This document shows positions 35,831 through 44,550 of a DNA stretch of 64,000 nt, piece by piece. Each line of letters opens with the position of its first letter. Position 1 is the stretch's first letter. The stretch comes from Cedecea neteri (GTDB lineage: Bacteria; Pseudomonadota; Gammaproteobacteria; Enterobacterales; Enterobacteriaceae). A model generated the notes under the pieces. The model saw nothing but the letters and a program-made list of their open reading frames with translations. It was not told the DNA's origin and made no database searches. Both the position numbers and the translations under genes were made by a program. The stretch covers positions 3,348,001-3,412,000 of the forward strand of contig NZ_CP009458.1 of assembly GCF_000758305.1 (NCBI RefSeq), written 5' to 3'.

Positions 35831-36628
35831 TTAGCGGGCGTAACGCGGCGCTGGCTGAGAAGCGCTCAGATGCGAGCTAATCACCCGGCGTTCGGCCTCC
35901 CACTCATCCCATTCGCTGCCTTCCTGCAATGCAGGAATGGTGACTTTCTCACCAGCATCAAGGCCGACCAGCGCGGCGTCCACCATATCTTCGGTACTCA
36001 TCACCCAGCTTTGCGGCAGATTTTCGTGCCCGCCCACGCCGGCAATATTCCAGAAATCCGTGGCCGTGGCGCCAGGCAGTACGGCCTGAATACGCACGCC
36101 GGACTCCGTCAGCTCCTGCTGCAAAGAGTGGCTTAATGCCAACACGAACGCTTTACTGGCGCCGTACACGCCGTTCAGCAATTCAGGCGCAATGGCGACG
36201 ACTGAGGCAATGTTAATAATGGTGCCGTGCTGGCGGGCGGCCATTGCCGGGGCTGCCGCATAGGTCAGGCGGGTTAACGCGGTGACGTTGAGATCTATCA
36301 TCGCGGTCATCTCATCCACGCTCGCTTCCAGCACGCTTTCTTTTGAACCGAAGCCCGCGTTGTTAACCAGCAGCGAAATGGACTCGTCGTTTTTTAGCCG
36401 CGTTTCGATCTGCAGCAGTTCAGCCGCGTTACCCAGATCGGCGGTAATGACCTCCACCGCTTGCCCGCTTTCCTCGCGAATGCGTCGGGCAACCTGGTTC
36501 AGGCGGTCTGTGTTGCGGGCTACCAGAATCAGGTTATAACCGCGTTTGGCCAGACGGGCCGCGTAGACCGCGCCGATCCCGCCGGATGCGCCAGTGACCA
36601 GGGCTTTGCCTTTAGATACGTTGCTCAT
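35831..36628 (-). CDS. Classical short-chain dehydrogenase/reductase
   Basis: The protein has 265 residues with the classical SDR marks: cofactor motif TGASGGIGAVYA, NNAGFG, catalytic Ser in INIASVVA and Tyr-Lys in YGASK. I start at MSNVSKG, which follows AGGAG; an ATG 22 codons upstream gives an odd N-terminus. The GlxA-type regulator at 36746 is divergent, 117 bases away, and probably controls this gene. The substrate is unknown. Confidence 0.87.
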   Translation of the reverse strand: MSNVSKGKALVTGASGGIGAVYAARLAKRGYNLILVARNTDRLNQVARRIREESGQAVEVITADLGNAAELLQIETRLKNDESISLLVNNAGFGSKESVLEASVDEMTAMIDLNVTALTRLTYAAAPAMAARQHGTIINIASVVAIAPELLNGVYGASKAFVLALSHSLQQELTESGVRIQAVLPGATATDFWNIAGVGGHENLPQSWVMSTEDMVDAALVGLDAGEKVTIPALQEGSEWDEWEAERRVISSHLSASQPAPRYAR

Positions 36629-36745
36629 TGTGTGACTCCTGAAAAGAGGATTAATTGACGAAGGCAACATTAACACTGGCTTTTTGTGTCTCAAATGTCA
36701 TATAACCGTCTTTTTATGACATCATCAATCATGGCGGTCTGTCTC

Positions 36746-37690
36746 ATGCAAAAGGTCGGTTTTGTTGTTACTCCCGGGTATTCCACCATGGGCTTTGCCG
36801 TAATAACGGCGTTTGAAGTTGCTAACCTGATGGCGAGCGAGCCGGTGTATGAACTGCATTTACTTTCAGAGCAAGGCGGCAGGGTAACAACGTCAGCCGG
36901 GTTTGACGTGATGACCGAGTCAATGGCGGATACGCAGTACGATCTCCTGCTGTTTGGCGCCACGATGGAGCAGGCTTCCCCCACGACGATTCATTTTGTG
37001 CGTCAGGCTGCAGCCTATGCGCGCCGCGTGGCTGCCGCTTGTCTGGGAACATTTTTACTGGCCGAGGCCGGGTTGCTGGAGGGCAGACGAGCCACCACGC
37101 ACTGGATGTACGCGCGAGACCTGCAGCAGCGCTATCCGGGCATCAGCGTGGAAGAAGACAAAATTTTTATTTGCGACGGGCCTTACTGGACCTCGGCAGG
37201 GATGACGGCCGCCATCGATCTGGCGCTGGCGCTGATTGAGGACGATCTGGGGGCAGATATCGCGAGAACCATCGCCCGGAAGCTGGTGCTCTATCATCGC
37301 CGGGCTGGCGGTCAGTCGCAGTTTTCCTCCCTTCTTGAACTGGAGCCTAAATCGGATCGTATTCAAAAAGTGATGACTTACGCCCGTGCGCACCTGGAAA
37401 ACGCCTTGAACGTGGAAGAGTTGGCGGCGGTGGCAAATTTATCTCCCCGCCAGTTTAGCCGCAGTTTTCAGGCTGAAACCGGCCAGTCGCCCGCCCGCGC
37501 CATAGAGCATCTGCGCCTGGAGTCTGCCCGGATGTTGCTTGAAACCAGCGCCCGCTCCATCGACGAAGTGGCGCGCCAGACCGGATTTGGCGAGCGGGAC
37601 AGAATGCGCCGGGCGTTTTTGCGCGCCTACGGCCAGCCACCGCAGGTGATACGCCGCCAGGCGCGAGGAGATGAAGAACTGCAAGCCTAA
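36746..37690 (+). CDS. GlxA-type AraC regulator with DJ-1/PfpI domain
   Basis: About 314 residues. The N-terminal DJ-1/PfpI-like domain shows VGFVVTPGYSTMGFAVITAFEVAN, with Cys in the elbow AACLGTFLLAEAGLLEGRRATTHW. The C-terminal AraC domain shows LNVEELAAVANLSPRQFSRSF. The exact start is unsure: ATGs exist at 36686, 36716, 36731 and 36746; I chose the one that matches relatives best. It is divergent from the SDR gene at 35831 and is its likely regulator. Confidence 0.85.
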   Translation: MQKVGFVVTPGYSTMGFAVITAFEVANLMASEPVYELHLLSEQGGRVTTSAGFDVMTESMADTQYDLLLFGATMEQASPTTIHFVRQAAAYARRVAAACLGTFLLAEAGLLEGRRATTHWMYARDLQQRYPGISVEEDKIFICDGPYWTSAGMTAAIDLALALIEDDLGADIARTIARKLVLYHRRAGGQSQFSSLLELEPKSDRIQKVMTYARAHLENALNVEELAAVANLSPRQFSRSFQAETGQSPARAIEHLRLESARMLLETSARSIDEVARQTGFGERDRMRRAFLRAYGQPPQVIRRQARGDEELQA

Positions 37691-37760
37691 AATTGGCAGT
37701 AGCGACATGTTTTTATCTCTGTATTATCAGGCGGATAATTTTCGGACAGAGAGGAAAAGC

Positions 37761-38300
37761 ATGGCCAATTTAGTCTATTACGTCGCCGCAACGCTGGATG
37801 GATACATTGCCGACCAGCAGCATCAGTTGGACTGGCTAATGAACTTCCCGCTGGGCGACGACGCAACGCCATACGATGAGTTCTATCAGACCGTCGGGGC
37901 GGTGATCATGGGGGCGGAAACCTACAGTTGGATCCTGGAAAATTCGCCAGAGGCCTGGCCCTATGCCGATGTCCCGGCATTTATCGTCACCCGTCGTCCG
38001 CTCTCCGTTCCTGAGGGGCAAAATATCACGCTGGTACAGGGCGAAGCCGCCGGCATTGCAGTACAGGCTCGCGCAGCCGCCAAAGGCAAAGATGTCTGGC
38101 TGGTTGGCGGAGGCAAAACCGCTGCCCTGTTTGCCGAAGCCGGAGAGCTGCAGCGCCTGTTTATCACCCAGATCCCGGTCGTTATCGGGGCGGGGATCCC
38201 GCTGCTGCCGGTGAGTAAGCCGCTAAGTTTCTCTACGGTGAACCAGCGCCTGCTTAAGAGCGGGGCTATTGAGTTTATTGCTGATGTGAGTAGGGCGTAG
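37761..38300 (+). CDS. RibD C-terminal-like (dihydrofolate reductase family) protein
   Basis: The protein has 179 residues, with VYYVAATLDGYIA at the start, VIMGAETYSW, and KDVWLVGGGKTAALF near the middle: the pattern of stand-alone RibD_C/YyaP-type reductases. It probably uses NADPH; the substrate is unknown. The start follows GAGG at good spacing. A longer frame from 37671 overlaps the regulator and is unlikely. Confidence 0.87.
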   Translation: MANLVYYVAATLDGYIADQQHQLDWLMNFPLGDDATPYDEFYQTVGAVIMGAETYSWILENSPEAWPYADVPAFIVTRRPLSVPEGQNITLVQGEAAGIAVQARAAAKGKDVWLVGGGKTAALFAEAGELQRLFITQIPVVIGAGIPLLPVSKPLSFSTVNQRLLKSGAIEFIADVSRA

Positions 38301-38308
38301 AAAACTGT

Positions 38309-38569
38309 TCAGGCGATAGGTTTATTTTTCGCTGCTTTCGCCATCTTTGTGAACGATGGCGTAATGCAGCAAATGAAAGTGGCAACCCATATACCGATGA
38401 GACCGGGAAACTGTGCCCCATGATAGTATTTGTCGCCAATGAGATTGCCCAGAGAGTAGCAGGAATAAATAGTGGCAAAACCTACCCATCCATCGGCGAT
38501 AATTTCTCTACTGTAGGAAAGCAGTGCTCTGCACTTGATCAAAATTTCTCTACGATTCATGGCCATCAT
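38309..38569 (-). CDS. Small membrane protein of unknown function
   Basis: This 86-residue frame is on the minus strand and ends 8 bases after the RibD-like gene, facing it. It has two hydrophobic stretches, about residues 30-45 and 56-72 (GLIGIWVATFICCITPSF), a basic N-terminus and a Lys-rich tail. Three closely spaced ATGs make the start uncertain and there is no good ribosome site. I recognise no family. The following 38570-38790 holds no convincing gene. Confidence 0.45.
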   Translation of the reverse strand: MMAMNRREILIKCRALLSYSREIIADGWVGFATIYSCYSLGNLIGDKYYHGAQFPGLIGIWVATFICCITPSFTKMAKAAKNKPIA

Positions 38570-38791
38570 CCATTTTTTTGCATCGCCTATTTCTAGCGGT
38601 TTTATCTCCAGTGCGTCAGCTATTAATCCTGGTAGAGCAGGCTCTTACTTTCGGTATAAATTGCCCTGGCCCGACCTTGCTCGACCCCAGATTTCTTCAT
38701 CCTGTAAGGGAATACCAAAATGATGGAAGGTGTAAGTTACATCAGGCTTCATGCTGCCTCGCTGATCGGTTTCGTCACTGTTTTTGATAAA

Positions 38792-38813
38792 GCCCGGCCA
38801 GTCAGTTGGCCGG
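38792..38813 (-). terminator. Terminator after the PepSY gene
   Basis: CCCGGCCA and TGGCCGGG form a perfect 8-base stem around GTCAGT. On the minus strand it is followed by CTTTATC, so it probably ends transcription of the PepSY gene 20 bases away. Confidence 0.7.
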
Positions 38814-38833
38814 GTTGAATACTTATTTTTCCA

Positions 38834-40207
38834 TTACTCCGTCTGGTGCGCGGCAGAAAAATCGTTGGCCCGGCGCCAGCGAATCACATCGAATCCGATA
38901 AACATAAGCAGGCTGAGGCCCAGCACTGGCATAGCAACACCGAAAAGAATCGCAAGAATCAGAACTGATACTCTTGCTCGGAAGGATAAATCGTACCAGC
39001 TCTGCGTCAGCGTCAGGAGTGGATTGTATTTGGCAGGGGTGGGGCGACGTATCCACCACAGACGGTAGCCCATGACAATCATTACGCATAAGCCTGTACC
39101 GAATGCGATCAACAACAGTTGGTTAACCAGGCCAAACAGCACGCCCATGTGAAAGTCCACGCCCCATCGGGTCAGCTTTGCCATCAGGGGAAACGTTTCA
39201 AATCTGGTGTGATCCACGACTCGCATTGTGGCAGGATCGATAGCCACCGCGTCAACCTGGGTCGGCCAGCCGCGATCAATTTCGGTCACAGTCCAGGCTT
39301 TGTCGTGGCTTTTGGCCGGCTTTATCTCGATAGAGTTTGCATCAATCCCGACGCTTTGTGCTAACTGGCGCATTTTATCAAACAGGGAAAGATCTGGGGA
39401 CATATCCATATCCATCTTCATTGGCATCGTCATACCGGCATGATGTTCTGCATGCGGATCCTGAGCACTGTTCGCGCCGCTGAGTTGTGTTTTAAGCTGA
39501 GGGGTTTCCCAGTTGAATGCCGCTCGAAGCAGATCCACATTGCCGCCCGCCCACTGCGACCAGGTTAAACCGGTGGCTGAGAACACCAGCATACCTGCCA
39601 ACAGTAACCAGCCGAGGGTCACATGCCAGCGGCGGGTGCGCTGGACAAGATTGTTCATTCGACGTTTGGGACGAGTATAAAACCAAAGTGCGATCCCGCC
39701 ACAGGCGACAATCCACATCCACGAAGCGGCTAATTCACTGTAAAGCCTACCTGCGGAGCCTAATAACAAAGAGCGATGCGCATAATCAATCCATTGACGC
39801 AGAGGCAAAATGCCTGAGGTGCCATAGACCGTCATATCTCCCTTTACGGCCAAAGTGATGGGATCGATGAATATAGCCCGGCTTTCAGAACTCCCCAGGC
39901 CCGGCGCGTTAAACATTACGCGGGTTGTCACGCCGGGGAGCATTCCCGGACGAACAGCGTACAGCGGCAAATGCTCGCCCGTGACTTGCCTGGCGACGGC
40001 GATCTGTTCAGCAATTGAGTGAGTTTCACCGCTTGTGTTTGCCGTTAGCGCATCATGATAAATAAACGACTCCAATTGAGGCGTGGCAACGTAAAGCGTG
40101 CCGGTTAGCGCCGCGACGAAAATAAAAGGCCCTACAAATAAACCAATAGCAAAATGCAATCGACGTAGAAAATTTATCCAGGCCGCGCGCGGGGTGCAGG
40201 TGGTCAT
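38834..40207 (-). CDS. PepSY-associated TM protein, likely metal/siderophore-linked reductase
   Basis: The protein has 457 residues with the four-helix layout of PepSY_TM proteins: helix 1 in LHFAIGLFVGPFIFVAALTG, later helices near 170-190, 200-220 and 350-375, and further hydrophobic segments in the last 60 residues. Two periplasmic PepSY-like parts lie between helices. An unusual stretch near residues 265-285 is packed with Met, His and Asp (HAEHHAGMTMP, then MKMDMDM), as in copper or other soft-metal binding. I start at MTTCTP after AAGGA. The next gene upstream is DUF2946, also Met/His-rich; the two often accompany metal-uptake receptors. Confidence 0.82.
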   Translation of the reverse strand: MTTCTPRAAWINFLRRLHFAIGLFVGPFIFVAALTGTLYVATPQLESFIYHDALTANTSGETHSIAEQIAVARQVTGEHLPLYAVRPGMLPGVTTRVMFNAPGLGSSESRAIFIDPITLAVKGDMTVYGTSGILPLRQWIDYAHRSLLLGSAGRLYSELAASWMWIVACGGIALWFYTRPKRRMNNLVQRTRRWHVTLGWLLLAGMLVFSATGLTWSQWAGGNVDLLRAAFNWETPQLKTQLSGANSAQDPHAEHHAGMTMPMKMDMDMSPDLSLFDKMRQLAQSVGIDANSIEIKPAKSHDKAWTVTEIDRGWPTQVDAVAIDPATMRVVDHTRFETFPLMAKLTRWGVDFHMGVLFGLVNQLLLIAFGTGLCVMIVMGYRLWWIRRPTPAKYNPLLTLTQSWYDLSFRARVSVLILAILFGVAMPVLGLSLLMFIGFDVIRWRRANDFSAAHQTE

Positions 40208-40284
40208 ACTTTTCCTTAATACAAGCAAAACGAAGTTATGGCGTTGAAACGCCCATATTTTTAGTTTTCAGCAGGTAAAGTCGT

Positions 40285-40674
40285 TTATGCCGGAGGCGCG
40301 CGAGGATGAGGGTAAAGCCAGGCAAAGAAATGCCGTATTTCGAGTAAAGGTGATGAGGGTTGAAAGCCCTGGAGCAAGAAAAGAGTGTGAAGGGGGGTAA
40401 TTAGCTCTGGCTGTATACCTGGCATGTGCGACAGCAGTACGCAGTAACCGCAGGCCTCAGCGTGATCGATGGGCATCAGAACCGGTTTATGCCCGGAGTG
40501 GTGCTCATCCATTTCCATCATAGGGTGGTGCATCATGCCTGGCATCATCGCCATCGGCGATTTTTGCAGAGATATCGAGACGAGCGGCGCCACAACGATC
40601 AGGGCAAGCGCAAACAGCGCCAGTCCAGCGGCGATAACTCTGCTACGACCACGATGAAATCGATTCTCTGCCAT
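40285..40674 (-). CDS. DUF2946-family membrane-anchored protein
   Basis: The protein has 129 residues: an N-terminal membrane helix (about 12-34), then a Met/His-rich segment (MAMMPGMMHHPMMEMDEHH) and the DUF2946 signature ACGYCVLLSHMPG, with two cysteines that could bind metal. The function is not established; the family turns up beside copper-responsive and PepSY genes. It precedes the PepSY gene in the same direction, with 77 bases between. Confidence 0.78.
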   Translation of the reverse strand: MAENRFHRGRSRVIAAGLALFALALIVVAPLVSISLQKSPMAMMPGMMHHPMMEMDEHHSGHKPVLMPIDHAEACGYCVLLSHMPGIQPELITPLHTLFLLQGFQPSSPLLEIRHFFAWLYPHPRAPPA

Positions 40675-40763
40675 GCTTCCCCCAGACTGCCGGAGGAGTG
40701 TAAATGATTTGAAGCGGTGAAGTTAATAAAAACTGTTAGTTCTGGGGCTGGTCTGCCGTTTCG

Positions 40764-41175
40764 TCAAATCAACCCAGAATACCGTCTGCAAACCAACAAC
40801 GCCGAAATGGCGTCATACCGTCGATAAATTAAAGCGTTATTTCCGGCACTGGGTTTGAGGTGGTGCAATAGCCCTAACATACCGGCTCCTGCCTGCTGCA
40901 TTCCTTCGCTCAGGGCTTGCTGTTGCTGCCAGCCCGCGACAGAAGAGAGATAAAGCTGCCTTTGTGGCCCGGAGAGCATTAACTGCTTGCAGCTTTCCAC
41001 TTCGATCTTCTGCGGTAAATCACGAGCCACTTCTTCTTTGGTTCGGCGTAATGTTTGCGGCTCGATCAGCGAGCGTAAACTTTCCAGCCTTTGTGTATCC
41101 CGGTCAGCTTCGTTTTCGATGGAGCGAACATAGTGTTTGCCGAATTCATTCAAGGCACCTAAAAGCCCCGGATTT
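40764..41175 (-). pseudogene. Fragment of an SNF2-family helicase gene
   Basis: Read on the minus strand, the frame gives PNPGLLGALNEFGKHYVRS, SLIEPQTLRRTKEEVARDLPQK and LLHHLK. This matches the part of an SNF2-type ATPase just before its second helicase lobe. Homology stops after LLHHLK on one side, and on the other ends at about 41175, where prophage sequence begins. Neither helicase motif I nor the C-terminal motifs are present. It is the remnant of a larger gene, perhaps part of a defence locus, cut by prophage insertion or later deletion. Confidence 0.75.
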
Positions 41176-41710
41176 GGGGAGGTTTACTCCGCTTACGGGA
41201 ATCCAGTCCGGCTGGATAAAATCCTTGCTGGTGGCTTGGGGAGAGTATGTCGGGGGTAAGACTCCGGCAGAATATCGACTCGAGAACTGCAACTGGCTTA
41301 TCACTGCAGCTAAAAATAATGAGTGGTCCGATGCGCAGCTTCAGCGCATTACCGAAGCGGTAGCAAAAGCAAAGAGAGAGGGGTTTACTGGCCGCCCGGC
41401 CGTTGCTCGAGCGCACACAATTCTTTGGGCTAAATCGCTAAGCGAGATGATAGACGAAACAAACCAACGTGAAGATGCCGATCTCGTTGAGCGTGCTGTA
41501 CTCGCAGCTTTCAAAAGCGATGCTCCGGTGCTGCTAATTGGCCTGCAATATTATACGAGCAGGGCGAAGATTGCGGATATTGCCAGGGAACTGCAAAGAG
41601 TGGCGCCGTGGCTGGCAGAGCATGAAGCCCGCCGGCGGTGCCGTTGGTGCGTACAGATATTTGAGGCGAAGGTTTTTCTGGCGGTTCGCAGAGAATCAGC
41701 AGTGGATTGA
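41176..41710 (+). pseudogene. 5'-truncated phage late-region protein (antiterminator/DUF1133-like)
   Basis: The frame gives TPLTGIQSGWIKSLLVAWGEYVGG, then a helical stretch with AKAKREGFTGRPAVARAHTILWAKSLSEM, and ends RESAVD. The beginning resembles the DUF1133/antiterminator Q-like proteins that sit before the lysis genes of lambdoid phages. The 5' end is lost at the junction with the SNF2 fragment; no start with a ribosome site belongs to it. The family name is uncertain. Confidence 0.5.
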
Positions 41711-41760
41711 CAATATGCAGTATCAAAAGCCCGCGGGCAGAAGCTAGCCTTGATTTGAAA

Positions 41761-41786
41761 AACCCCAGATTGATAGCCTGGGGTTT
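41761..41786 (+). terminator. Hairpin after the truncated phage regulator
   Basis: AACCCCAG and CTGGGGTT pair around a 9-base loop 50 bases after the stop. Only TTT-AA follows, so termination may be partial. Confidence 0.55.
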
Positions 41787-41838
41787 AATGAGGAGTGGTG
41801 TTGCTCAAAATTTGATGCATGTTCAACATGTCCCAGCC

Positions 41839-42066
41839 TTAACTCGCTGGTGTGTTATTTTTTGTGGCAAATTTTTGAGTAAGAAATGTATAAATGGCAA
41901 TACATGGGATAACTACTGCAAAGAACGGCCATAGCGAAGCGGTAATAAACGTTTCAAAAAAGTTAAATTCAATATCGTGTCTTTTATCTCCACGCAGCGA
42001 CAGCAGCCACATCCCAGCAAAGCCTACGAAATAAGTTGCTAAATATAGGATCATCACTAATTCCAT
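41839..42066 (-). CDS. Small two-helix membrane protein of the prophage
   Basis: The protein has 75 residues: a first hydrophobic helix with MILYLATYFVGFAGMWLLSL, a charged loop (RGDKRHDIE), then a second helix (SLWPFFAVVIPCIAIYTFL). It runs against the surrounding phage genes, as lysogenic-conversion or exclusion genes often do. No family recognised, and the ribosome site is weak. Confidence 0.5.
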   Translation of the reverse strand: MELVMILYLATYFVGFAGMWLLSLRGDKRHDIEFNFFETFITASLWPFFAVVIPCIAIYTFLTQKFATKNNTPAS

Positions 42067-42138
42067 TTAGAGTGTGCGGGATAATTTTAGTGCCAATAGC
42101 CATGCAATTAAAATTGGTGTTGTAGATCAATAATCTGA

Positions 42139-42163
42139 AATTGATCGTTCAAAACGATCAATT
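42139..42163. repeat. Perfect 11-base inverted repeat, possible operator
   Basis: AATTGATCGTT and AACGATCAATT surround CAA. The gap 42067-42461 holds no gene that I can support; besides this palindrome it contains a terminator at 42361. The palindrome could be an operator for the divergent small membrane gene, or the stem of an RNA. Confidence 0.5.
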
Positions 42164-42360
42164 AATAAGATATTTCTCGGATTCATGACGGTGGAGCTAA
42201 AAAAACAATGATTAAGTTATCGCAATGTATATTATGTTGCGGGAAAGTAATTTCATTTAAGTATTGAAAACGAGTCAGGAAACTTGATAATTGGCTCATG
42301 CTTAGCAGAGCTGCGCCACGATGGCAGCGTCGTAAAGCCTAAATAGTCAAACATTAAAAC

Positions 42361-42381
42361 CCCGCCTTGGCGGGTTTTTTT
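42361..42381 (+). terminator. Rho-independent terminator before the methylase gene
   Basis: CCCGCC and GGCGGG pair around TT and are followed by seven T. It is a strong intrinsic terminator placed between the broken late regulator and the methylase, where late antitermination would be needed to read on. Confidence 0.85.
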
Positions 42382-42461
42382 GTGCCTGCATTATTTGTCT
42401 GTTGCTGGTCATGCGTACCAGAGTTATTCCCCTGACTGTACGCAGGGATGGAGTTTTTATT

Positions 42462-43238
42462 ATGGCCAAAGCGATTTTTCCCTGGGTGAGCGGCAAGAGA
42501 AAGCTGGCCCGGCATCTCCTCCCATTGTTCCCGGAGCACACCTGTTACGTTGAGCCGTTCTGCGGCGCTGCTGCTCTATTCTTCATGAAAGAGCCGTCAA
42601 AAGCAGAAGTACTGAACGATATTAACAGCGATATAGTGAATCTATACCGGGTCATACAGCACCACCTTGAAGAGTTTATTAAGCAATTCAAATGGGCGCT
42701 GACGAGCCGTGAAATTTTCAAGTGGTAGAACGATACCCCTCCGGACACGTTAACGGATATCCAGCGGGCTGCGCGGTTCTACTACCTTCAGAAATTGTCT
42801 TTTGGCGCGAAGACAGGTAGCCGCACATTTGGCGTTCGGAAGGATTCACCGTTGAGCCTGAATCTTCTCAGGCTTGAGGAAACGCTCTCTGAAGCATGGC
42901 TACGGTTAAACCGGGTCACGATTGAACATCTGGACTGGAAGTCATGCATCACGCGCTATGACCGCGCCACTACATTGTTTTATCTCGATCCGCCGTACTG
43001 GCAGACGTTGGATTACGGTGTCCCGTTCGAGCTGACCGAATACGTTGCGATGGCTGAGCTGGCACACCGGAGCCGGGGAAAAATGATTATCTCGGTGAAC
43101 GACCATCCCGAAATGCATCGGATATTTTCAGGGCTGGAAATTACCGACGTTAAAACGACCTATACGGTGGGGATTAAAAACACCCATCAGGCTGGGGAGT
43201 TGATTATTAGCAATTTCAAGCCATCCGCATCGAAGTAA
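42462..43238 (+). pseudogene. Phage D12-class adenine methyltransferase, amber-interrupted
   Basis: The frame encodes a 258-codon DNA adenine methylase of the Dam/D12 type: FPWVSGKRKLARHLLPLFPEH and VEPFCGAAALFF (S-adenosylmethionine site), and YLDPPYWQ (catalytic DPPY). Codon 89 is TAG, between FKW and NDTPPDTLTDIQRAARFYYLQK, where a Gln (CAG) would be natural. The rest of the frame is intact on both sides. Without suppression only an 88-residue stub is made. The start at 42462 follows GGAG and gives the normal N-terminus. Confidence 0.85.
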
Positions 43239-43290
43239 CAATCCGCGCCACGCTCGGCGCAATAACCATAAAGTATTTCAGGGGTGAGTT

Positions 43291-43599
43291 ATGCGCCCGT
43301 TATTTAACGAGCATACAGAGAGTATCGTCACACGCTTTTTTGCCGTCGTAGCAGCTTGGGCAGCGGCGATGGGCGTATCTACGCAGGATCTGGCTTATAT
43401 CGCCTTTGGTGCGCTTGGGGTGATGGTTTCCGTTGTCTCGTTCGTGTGCGGTCGTATCGATGCAAAACACGCTCGAAAAGAAGATTCGAAGCGCACCGCG
43501 ATAATCGCTGAATACGCTAAAAGCGCGGCAAGTAATGGGCATAACCCGGCGGCGCTGGATGTGCTGATTCATACGTTAGAGAAGGCAAGGAAGAAATGA
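43291..43599 (+). CDS. Phage holin
   Basis: The protein has 102 residues, with hydrophobic segments near 14-32 (FFAVVAAWAAAMGV) and 35-53 (LAYIAFGALGVMVSVVSFVCG) and a charged, Lys-rich tail. It lies directly before, and overlaps by 4 bases, the endolysin gene. In the lysis cassette the holin sets lysis timing by permeabilising the inner membrane. Confidence 0.82.
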   Translation: MRPLFNEHTESIVTRFFAVVAAWAAAMGVSTQDLAYIAFGALGVMVSVVSFVCGRIDAKHARKEDSKRTAIIAEYAKSAASNGHNPAALDVLIHTLEKARKK

Positions 43600-44075
43600 G
43601 TCCATCCCTGAAAAAAAAACTGGCCGGGCTTGGGGCTGCGAGCGCGCTGACGATCGCCAGCTTCGTTATCCCGGAGCTGGAGGGTGTTCGGCATACGCCG
43701 TATTACGACGTCGTCGGCGTTCTTACTGTTTGTTATGGCCATACCGGGGCCGACATTATCAAGAGCAAAAAATACACAGAAGAAGAGTGCCAGGCGATGC
43801 TGGATAAAGACATTTTGCCTTTTGCCCGATCTGTTGAACGGTCAGTGAAAGTCCCGACTGACGAGTATCAAAAGGCCACACTGATTAGTTTCAGCTACAA
43901 CGTTGGTGTCCGGGCATTCGAGCGTTCATCACTGCTACGACAGATTAACGCTGGAAATTATCAGGCGGCGTGTGATGGCCTGCGGCAATGGATATATGCC
44001 AGTGGCAAGCAGTGGCAAGGCCTGATGAATCGGCGTGAGGTGGAGCATGAGATTTGCATGTGGGGTCAGAAATGA
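43596..44075 (+). CDS. Endolysin, T4-lysozyme-type with signal-anchor (GH24)
   Basis: This 159-residue lysozyme cuts peptidoglycan at the end of the phage cycle. The catalytic triad pattern is Glu29 (LEGVRHT), Asp38 (YYDVVG) and Thr44 (LTVCYGHTG). A weakly hydrophobic N-terminal segment (LAGLGAASALTIASFVI) looks like a signal-arrest-release anchor, as in the P21 and P1 enzymes, which would let it be exported inactive. It overlaps the holin and the Rz gene. Confidence 0.9.
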   Translation: MSPSLKKKLAGLGAASALTIASFVIPELEGVRHTPYYDVVGVLTVCYGHTGADIIKSKKYTEEECQAMLDKDILPFARSVERSVKVPTDEYQKATLISFSYNVGVRAFERSSLLRQINAGNYQAACDGLRQWIYASGKQWQGLMNRREVEHEICMWGQK

Positions 44076-44512
44076 ACCTCGCAATGATAATCATCTGCGC
44101 CGTAGTGGCCGCCATCTTGATTGCCCTATGCTGGTCAGTCGATCACTTCCGTTCTAACGCTATCGCGTATAAAGAGCAGCGGGATAAAGCACTGGCCACC
44201 ATCTTAGACATGCAGACACGTCAGCGCGACGTTGCCGCACTTGATGCCAAATACACTGGAGAACTGGCTGATGCGAAACGCACCATTGACGATTTGCAGC
44301 GTGATGTTGCTACTGGCAAGCGCCGGCTGCAGCTCAATGCCAGATGTCCCGCGAACGGAGCGACCAGCACCGGCGGCATGGGCGATGCTTCCGGCGCCCG
44401 ACTTACTGACACCGCTGAACGGGATTATTTCACACTCAGAGAGCGAATCAGCAAAGTGACTAGACAAGTTGGATATTTGCAGGATTACATCGAAGAACAG
44501 TGCTTGAAATGA
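44072..44512 (+). CDS. Rz spanin, inner-membrane subunit
   Basis: The protein has 146 residues when started at the ATG overlapping the endolysin stop (ATGA). An N-terminal membrane helix (MIIICAVVAAILIALCW) is followed by a long coiled-coil region (about 30-100) and a C-terminal part with TAERDYFTLRERI. Rz pairs with the outer-membrane lipoprotein Rz1 encoded inside it and disrupts the outer membrane during lysis. Confidence 0.85.
   Translation: MNLAMIIICAVVAAILIALCWSVDHFRSNAIAYKEQRDKALATILDMQTRQRDVAALDAKYTGELADAKRTIDDLQRDVATGKRRLQLNARCPANGATSTGGMGDASGARLTDTAERDYFTLRERISKVTRQVGYLQDYIEEQCLK
44271..44459 (+). CDS. Rz1 spanin lipoprotein, nested inside Rz
   Basis: This 62-residue protein is read in another frame inside Rz. 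It has a lipoprotein signal with lipobox LASAGC, then a Pro-rich mature part and the typical ending PAPDLLTPLNGIISHSES. The nested arrangement is that of lambdoid Rz/Rz1 pairs. The upstream ATG at 44232 gives a longer leader and is less likely. Confidence 0.82.
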   Translation: MRNAPLTICSVMLLLASAGCSSMPDVPRTERPAPAAWAMLPAPDLLTPLNGIISHSESESAK

Positions 44513-44550
44513 AAGGATAAAGTAGAATCACCGCCAAAATTGAGGTGGTT

